Under the pieces are notes generated by a model. The model was not told the DNA's origin. It saw only the letters and a program-made list of their open reading frames with translations, and made no database searches. This document shows positions 6,801 through 10,958 of a DNA stretch of 10,958 bases, one piece after another (position 1 is the first letter of the stretch; each line of letters starts with the position of its first letter). Both the position numbers and the translations under genes were made by a program. The DNA comes from an uncultured Mollicutes bacterium. GTDB taxonomy: Bacteria; Bacillota_I; Bacilli_A; Acholeplasmatales; JAEDCM01. Where the stretch lies: assembly GCA_947166335.1 (NCBI GenBank), contig CAMVDS010000027.1, positions 1 to 10,958 on the forward strand, given 5' to 3'.

Positions 6801-8226
6801 TTAACCACTCCAAACTTAATTTTAATCTTCTAATTGATTCATCTTTACCTAAGATATCTGCAAGTTCTACAGATCCTCCTGGAGTAACAGCTACACCTGT
6901 TAAGGCAATTCTTAAGACTGTATAAACTACTCCACTCTTTAATTCCATTTCTTCTGCAGTTTTAGTAATTACTTCATGTAAGTTATCTTCGCTAAATTCG
7001 ATCTTTTCTAATTTAGGAATAATAACTTCTAATACATCTTTAGCTTTTAAATAATCAATTTTTAATTTTTTATTGAAATATAATTCGTTATCAAATTTAT
7101 CAAAATGTGTGATAAATTCGACCTTTTCAGCAATTTCAGAGAATATTTCAATTCTACTTTGTAATAAGCGTCCAAACTTATTATAGTCATACAAATTAGC
7201 AATTGCTGATTTATCAAAATATGGTTTAGCTAATTCCATAAATTTATCAAATTCTAATTCTTTAATATATTCTCCGTTTAACCACTTCATCTTGTTTTCA
7301 TCAAATATACCAGGTGACTTAGATAAACCAGATACACTAAAGTTTTCAATTAATTCATCCATACTAAACTTTTCTTGAGTTCCTTTTGGAGACCAACCAA
7401 CTAAAGCTATATAGTTGATGATAGCTTCTGGAAGATATCCTTTAGAAATGAAATCTTCAAAGTTCGCATCACCATATCTTTTTGATAATTTTCTTGTTTC
7501 ATCTTTCATTACTGGAGTTAAGTGAATATATTCAGGTCTATCCCAGCCAAAGGCATCATATAATAAGTTATACTTTGGAGTACTTGATAAATATTCATTA
7601 CCACGAATTACATGAGTTATGCCCATAAGATGGTCATCAATTACATTTGCGAAATTATATGTAGGCATTCCATCAGACTTAATTAAGATTTGATCTTCAA
7701 GTTCTGAATTTGGAACACTTACTTCTCCAAATGATAAGTCAACGAAACTAGATACACCTTCAGTTGGCATATTTTGTCTAATTACAAATGGCTTTCCAGC
7801 TTTTAGATTAGCATCTATTTCTTCTTTTGATAGATGAAGACAATGCTTATCATAACGCTTAATACCATTTTCACCTTTAATAGAATCTAATCTTTCTTTA
7901 TCACAGAAACAGTAATAGGCTGCACCTTTTTCAACTAATTCTAAGGCATATTTCATATATATTCCTTTTCTTTCGCTTTGTATATAAGGACCATAGTTTC
8001 CACCCTCATTTGGACCTTCATCTATTTGAATCTTGCAATCCTTTAATGTCTTATATATTAAATCTACAGCGCCTTCAACATAACGTTCAACATCTGTATC
8101 TTCTATTCTTAAAATAAATTTTCCGTTATTTTGTTTTGCATATAAATATGCATACAAACCAGTTCTTAAATTTCCTATATGCATGAATCCTGTAGGGCTT
8201 GGAGCAAAACGTGTTCTTACAGTCAT
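6787..8226 (-). CDS. gltX: Glutamyl-tRNA synthetase
   Basis: This class I synthetase activates glutamate and charges tRNA-Glu. In low-GC Gram-positives it usually also charges tRNA-Gln for later amidation; that non-discriminating role is an inference, since no gatCAB or glnS is in view. At 479 aa it is a normal length. The HIGH-type motif is HIGN at 16-19 within APSPTGFMHIGNLRTG. The KMSKS-type motif is KLSKR at 246-250. A zinc site is suggested by C106-x-C108 and C129-x-H131. The C-terminal third is the helical anticodon-binding region. A strong AAGGAGGT at 8233-8240 lies 6 bases before the ATG. The 3' end overlaps proS by 14 bases. No T-box leader is visible; only a short hairpin lies between it and hom. 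Confidence 0.98.
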   Translation of the reverse strand: MTVRTRFAPSPTGFMHIGNLRTGLYAYLYAKQNNGKFILRIEDTDVERYVEGAVDLIYKTLKDCKIQIDEGPNEGGNYGPYIQSERKGIYMKYALELVEKGAAYYCFCDKERLDSIKGENGIKRYDKHCLHLSKEEIDANLKAGKPFVIRQNMPTEGVSSFVDLSFGEVSVPNSELEDQILIKSDGMPTYNFANVIDDHLMGITHVIRGNEYLSSTPKYNLLYDAFGWDRPEYIHLTPVMKDETRKLSKRYGDANFEDFISKGYLPEAIINYIALVGWSPKGTQEKFSMDELIENFSVSGLSKSPGIFDENKMKWLNGEYIKELEFDKFMELAKPYFDKSAIANLYDYNKFGRLLQSRIEIFSEIAEKVEFITHFDKFDNELYFNKKLKIDYLKAKDVLEVIIPKLEKIEFSEDNLHEVITKTAEEMELKSGVVYTVLRIALTGVAVTPGGSVELADILGKDESIRRLKLSLEWLNESK

Positions 8227-8244
8227 AAATAAACCTCCTTTAAG

Positions 8245-8272
8245 TTTATAAAACGGCTATGTTAAGCCGTTT
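8245..8272 (-). terminator. Weak terminator or attenuator hairpin between hom and gltX
   Basis: An 8-bp perfect, GC-containing stem AAACGGCT (8251-8258) with AGCCGTTT (8265-8272) and a 6-base loop starts just after the hom stop. On the minus strand the tract after the stem is only TTTTATAAA, so termination is probably partial. It may set the ratio of hom to gltX transcripts. Confidence 0.55.
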
Positions 8273-8274
8273 AA

Positions 8275-9411
8275 TTAGATAACCTTTGCATAGAATTTAA
8301 TATTAGGTAATAAATTTTCAAATGTGTTATAATCTATTTCTTTTGTTAGATAATAACCATCAATAACCTTATCTACTAAATCCATATCAAATATACCATT
8401 ATAATCAATTAGATAAACACCTTGAGCTAATTTATTACCAACTACTTCCATATCCCTATATGGAACGATATATGGATCATAACCAGCTACATATAATCTT
8501 AAATCATTAACGCATGAATTAGCTGTAGCAGGACCTGCGCCCTTACCATATACTAATTGTTTTTGCGAATGATCTCCATAATATCTAATAAAATTAAATT
8601 CATAATTTACACTAGCAACTATATCATCACTATCGATTAAGCATGGTTCAACAATTACTTCTACTTTATCATCTTTAATTTCAGATGATGCAATATATTT
8701 TAATGTTTTACCAATTTTATTTGCGGCATTCATAAATTCTTTTGTGATATTTGTAATACCATAAATAAATGCTTTATTATAGTCAACTTCACAACCATAA
8801 GCAATTTGAGATAGAATAGATATTTTTCTTACCATATCATATCCTAAAACATCTGCGGAAGGATCAGCTTCAGCAAATCCTAACTTTTGAGCTTTCTTTA
8901 AAGCAGCTTCATAAGTTAATCCATCTTTTTCCATTGAAGTAATAATGTAGTTAGTTGTTCCATTAACGATACCTTCAATTCTATAAACGTTATTAACAAC
9001 GTTGTTATTATGAAGTGTAGAAATAATAGGAATTCCACCACCTACAGCAGCTTCAAAGAATAATTTAACTCCATTTTCTTTTGCTAGATTTTCTAACTCA
9101 GTAAAATGATCAGCAATTACTGCTTTATTTGCTGTAATAATACTTTTATGCTTTAAAATACATCTTTTAATAAAATCATATGATACTCTTGCACCCATAA
9201 TTTCAAATACTAATTCTATTTCAGAATCATTTTCAATCTTTGTAAAATCAGTAGTGAAAAATGGAGCTTCAAATGGAGCTTCATCCATACTCTTAATTAA
9301 GACATATTTAATTTCAATGTTATTGTCCTTAAAGAACTTACCTTCTTTGTTATAAATAATATCAAAAACTGGACGTCCGATATTACCATTTCCAAGTAAT
9401 GCAATTTTCAT
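8275..9411 (-). CDS. hom: Homoserine dehydrogenase
   Basis: This enzyme reduces aspartate semialdehyde to homoserine with NAD(P)H, the branch point to threonine and methionine. The N-terminal Rossmann domain starts with LLGNGNIG (5-12, G-x-G-x-x-G). TANKAV (93-98) holds the conserved lysine K96. FEAAVGGGIP (119-128) and EGIVNGTTNYI (146-156) are typical of the family. The signature GFAEADPSADVLGYD (178-192) is followed by K196; D192 and K196 fit the catalytic Asp/Lys pair. GKGAGPATANSCVNDL is at 289-304. At 378 aa it is shorter than most Gram-positive Hom proteins (about 400-440): the 65 residues after 313 do not show a clear ACT domain, so threonine feedback may be absent or altered. AAGGTGAT at 9417-9424 precedes the ATG. 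No lysC, asd, thrC or thrB is adjacent. Confidence 0.95.
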   Translation of the reverse strand: MKIALLGNGNIGRPVFDIIYNKEGKFFKDNNIEIKYVLIKSMDEAPFEAPFFTTDFTKIENDSEIELVFEIMGARVSYDFIKRCILKHKSIITANKAVIADHFTELENLAKENGVKLFFEAAVGGGIPIISTLHNNNVVNNVYRIEGIVNGTTNYIITSMEKDGLTYEAALKKAQKLGFAEADPSADVLGYDMVRKISILSQIAYGCEVDYNKAFIYGITNITKEFMNAANKIGKTLKYIASSEIKDDKVEVIVEPCLIDSDDIVASVNYEFNFIRYYGDHSQKQLVYGKGAGPATANSCVNDLRLYVAGYDPYIVPYRDMEVVGNKLAQGVYLIDYNGIFDMDLVDKVIDGYYLTKEIDYNTFENLLPNIKFYAKVI

Positions 9412-9429
9412 AATTTATCACCTTTTTAG

Positions 9430-9438
9430 ATTTTAACA
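9430..9438 (-). promoter_or_regulatory. Candidate -10 of hom
   Basis: On the minus strand TGTTAAAAT has a TGn extension and a TAAAAT hexamer (9430-9435), about 20 bases before the hom ATG. No good -35 is seen at 16-18 bases. Tentative. Confidence 0.35.
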
Positions 9439-9476
9439 TATTTTTTATTAAAAATATAGATGTTAATTATCTATTT

Positions 9477-9485
9477 TGTTATAAT
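9477..9485 (+). promoter_or_regulatory. Extended -10 promoter of the methyltransferase gene
   Basis: TGTTATAAT is a TGn-extended, perfect -10, with a weak TAGATG at 9457-9462 as the possible -35 (17-base spacing). Transcription would start near 9492, only about 14 bases before the ATG at 9506, giving a very short leader that keeps AGGA (9492-9495). It rules out the upstream in-frame TTG at 9485, which lies in the -10 itself. Confidence 0.6.
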
Positions 9486-9505
9486 TGAGGCAGGATGTGA
9501 TATTT

Positions 9506-10159
9506 ATGGATATATCTAAAACCTGGAACTGGGAAAAAAATATGAATGAGGAATGGTTAATTCCTTCTATGGAATCATTCTATTTTGCTAATATTTGGAA
9601 AAAAGATGGAAAGACTAGAATTCTAGATTTAGGATGCGGTGTTGGTAGACACTCTATGTTATTTTATGATTATGGCTTTAAAGTAACTGCTTGTGATATA
9701 ACACCTTATGCTATCAATTATTTAAAAGACTGGCAAAAGAAAAGAAATATAGAATTTCCTGTTATAGAATGTGATATGTTAAATATGCCATTTAAAAACA
9801 ATAGTTTTGACTCAATCTATGCATATCATGTATTAAGCCATACTAATTTAGAAGGTTTTAAAAAATTATTTGATAAGATATATGATATTTTAGATAAAAA
9901 TGGAGAAATATTCTTTGATGTCTTATCAAAAAAATGTTGGTTATATTCTGAATCTAATTATCCAAAACTTGATGATAATACCATTCTATCAAAGACTGAA
10001 AATGAAATGGATGTACCTCATATATGTTTTAATTACGAAGAATTGATAAAAATACTTAATAAGTTTGAAATTGTTGAAATTAGAGAGGTTCATCAATATA
10101 GAAATAATAGATTAGATAACAATGAAATACATTTTTATACACATTTAAGAAAGAAATAA
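9506..10159 (+). CDS. Class I SAM-dependent methyltransferase, substrate unknown
   Basis: A 217-aa cytoplasmic methyltransferase of the Methyltransf_11/25 type, counted from the ATG at 9506. Motif I is ILDLGCGVGRHS (39-50), the SAM-binding glycine loop. The acidic residue after the second strand is D64 (ACDIT). CDMLNMPF at 89-96 supplies the adenine-binding Asp (D90), followed by FDSIYAYHVLSH (101-112). The C-terminal half has no feature that identifies the substrate, which could be a small molecule, a lipid or a nucleic acid. The frame extends upstream to a TTG at 9485, but that codon lies in the promoter -10; a GTG at 9497 is a less likely alternative start. The gene is divergent from hom, monocistronic, and ends at a palindromic terminator. 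The fold is certain; the reaction is not. Confidence 0.85.
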   Translation: MDISKTWNWEKNMNEEWLIPSMESFYFANIWKKDGKTRILDLGCGVGRHSMLFYDYGFKVTACDITPYAINYLKDWQKKRNIEFPVIECDMLNMPFKNNSFDSIYAYHVLSHTNLEGFKKLFDKIYDILDKNGEIFFDVLSKKCWLYSESNYPKLDDNTILSKTENEMDVPHICFNYEELIKILNKFEIVEIREVHQYRNNRLDNNEIHFYTHLRKK

Positions 10160-10186
10160 AAATCGCTAAATTTAGCGATTTTTTAT
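10154..10186. terminator. Bidirectional intrinsic terminator
   Basis: A perfect 20-base palindrome at 10161-10180 (stem AATCGCTA/TAGCGATT, loop AATT) is flanked by an A-run on the left and a T-run on the right. It therefore works for both the methyltransferase and the convergent lipid kinase gene. Its core resembles that of the terminator at 2739-2758. Confidence 0.88.
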
Positions 10187-10884
10187 CTTCGTGCGCATAT
10201 TTCTTTTATATCAGCATAATCTTCTCCATCTACCTGCATATACATTCCACTATCACACTTTATTTTTATCTCTTTCCCAGATAAAATTGTAACAGCTTTT
10301 CTTTTAATTGTATGCTTCCCAAGATATATTAATGGGAAACATAAGATTAAACTAAACTTAGATAATTTATGTATTATACATATATCTATATAATCATCTA
10401 GTCTTTTAGCTTTTGGAGCCATTTTCATTCCTCCACCTTCAATATTTCCATTCATAGTAGAAGCTAAAAAGACTTTCTTAAATTCAAAATCTTTTCCATC
10501 AACAGTTACTGTTATATCAGTCCTTTTATATTTTCTAAAGCCTTTATATGTTGATTTAAAGAAAGATAATTTTCCTTTTTTCTCACTACTATTTACCAAG
10601 CTACAAACATAACCATCTAAGCCTGTTCCACAACCATTTAAAAAATATAATTTCTTATCATTAAATTCTACTGTAGGTAAATTAAGCAAATATTTATTTA
10701 CAGGTTTTTTTATTTCTTTTTTTATAGATTTATAGAAATCATTTCCTGTTCCATTAGGAATATAGAAAATATCATTTTTTACTTCTATATTATTAATATA
10801 ATTAACAAAATAATGTAAAGTCCCATCTCCACCTACAACAACTAATCTATCATTTGGATTTAACCTATCAAGTCTCCCTATGTA
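10183..10884 (-). pseudogene. DagK/YegS-like diacylglycerol (lipid) kinase, N-terminal part missing
   Basis: The frame reads 233 residues from just after an in-frame TGA (10885-10887) to the TAA at 10183. It belongs to the DAGK catalytic family, which phosphorylates diacylglycerol or related lipids at the membrane with ATP. The nucleotide-binding motif VVVGGDGTL lies near the start (about 15-23), followed by YIPNGTGNDF, then FLNGCGTGLDGYV, LDDYIDICII and MQVDGEDY in the C-terminal domain. Family members are about 290-310 aa and have 55-70 residues before GGDGT, including an N-terminal NP-x-x-G segment; here only 17 remain. No ATG or well-placed start precedes GGDGT, and the three minus-strand frames of 10885-10958 show no lipid-kinase N-terminus. 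A TTG at 10687-10689 would start after the catalytic loop and is not credible. Causes could be an insertion, a rearrangement, a frameshift or a contig-end error. Confidence 0.7.
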
Positions 10885-10958
10885 TCATATAACTTGAGCA
10901 TAATATAACTTTAAAATATATGATAGAATAGTGTAAAAATGCCACACATAAAGTTGCT
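10885..10958. other. Unexplained AT-rich edge sequence upstream of the broken lipid kinase
   Basis: This stretch does not encode the missing kinase N-terminus in any minus-strand frame. It contains a direct repeat ATATAACTT (10887-10895 and 10903-10911) and lies across a perfect 9-bp inverted repeat, TATCATATA (10883-10891) with TATATGATA (10917-10925). On the plus strand an ATG at 10939 opens a frame that runs off the edge after six codons, with no visible ribosome site. It could be the end of an inserted element or a chimeric contig end; it is too short to tell. Confidence 0.35.

Noticed and set aside
8227..8274. T-box riboswitch ahead of gltX
   Set aside because: The 48-base gap is far too short, and it contains no stem I or T-box sequence, only one simple hairpin.
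9485..9505. TTG start at 9485 for the methyltransferase
   Set aside because: The TTG overlaps the TATAAT -10 hexamer, so a transcript from this promoter would not include it.
2739..10180. The two ATCGCT-type palindromes as a dispersed repeat or mobile element
   Set aside because: Both sit exactly between convergent genes with A- and T-runs and behave as ordinary bidirectional terminators; the shared core is short.
10183..10689. Lipid kinase as a complete 168-residue protein from a TTG at 10689
   Set aside because: The same frame extends upstream through GGDGT and NGTGNDF, so that start would remove the ATP-binding part; the gene is better read as 5'-disrupted.

Overview
This AT-rich window reads as chromosomal DNA from a low-GC, anaerobic Bacillota-type bacterium, possibly one of the small-genome gut Bacilli/Mollicutes-like or Clostridia lineages. 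The clues are an oxygen-detoxification pair typical of strict anaerobes (desulfoferrodoxin plus a flavodiiron protein), a Gram-positive-style lipoprotein with a Listeria-Bacteroides-type repeat region, strong AGGAGG ribosome sites, intrinsic terminators with U-runs, and the standard code (TGG for Trp; TAA, TAG and TGA all used as stops). The taxon is an inference; no rRNA or other marker gene is present.

Layout from left to right: (a) 1-1915, minus strand: a two-gene oxidative-stress operon, a 2Fe desulfoferrodoxin/superoxide reductase followed 2 bases later by a flavodiiron protein with a fused C-terminal flavin-reductase domain that runs off the left edge. Its promoter is covered by a near-perfect PerR-box-like palindrome. 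(b) 2021-2752, plus strand, divergent from (a): one ORF that joins a YidD-like module to an MnmM/YtqB-like tRNA methyltransferase module. (c) 2767-4740, minus strand: a lipoprotein with a Thr-rich linker, about four beta-rich repeats and a DUF6273-like C-terminus, facing (b) across a bidirectional terminator. (d) 4807-9411, minus strand: homoserine dehydrogenase, then gltX, proS and a small two-TM membrane protein. The last three are packed by overlaps (14 bases, then 1 base) and end in a strong terminator; a weaker hairpin separates hom from gltX. (e) 9506-10159, plus strand: an unassigned class I SAM methyltransferase, divergent from hom. (f) 10183-10884, minus strand: a DagK/YegS-like lipid kinase whose N-terminal part is missing. 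It is cut off by an in-frame stop and about 70 bases of unrelated AT-rich sequence at the right edge.

Most of the window is housekeeping: aminoacyl-tRNA synthesis, tRNA modification, amino-acid metabolism and lipid phosphorylation, with one stress operon. I see no CRISPR array, tRNA, rRNA, complete insertion sequence, prophage or recognisable defence system. The items most worth a second look are the YidD-MnmM fusion, the PerR-like operator on the superoxide-reductase/flavodiiron operon, the repeat-bearing DUF6273 lipoprotein, and the broken 5' end of the lipid kinase.
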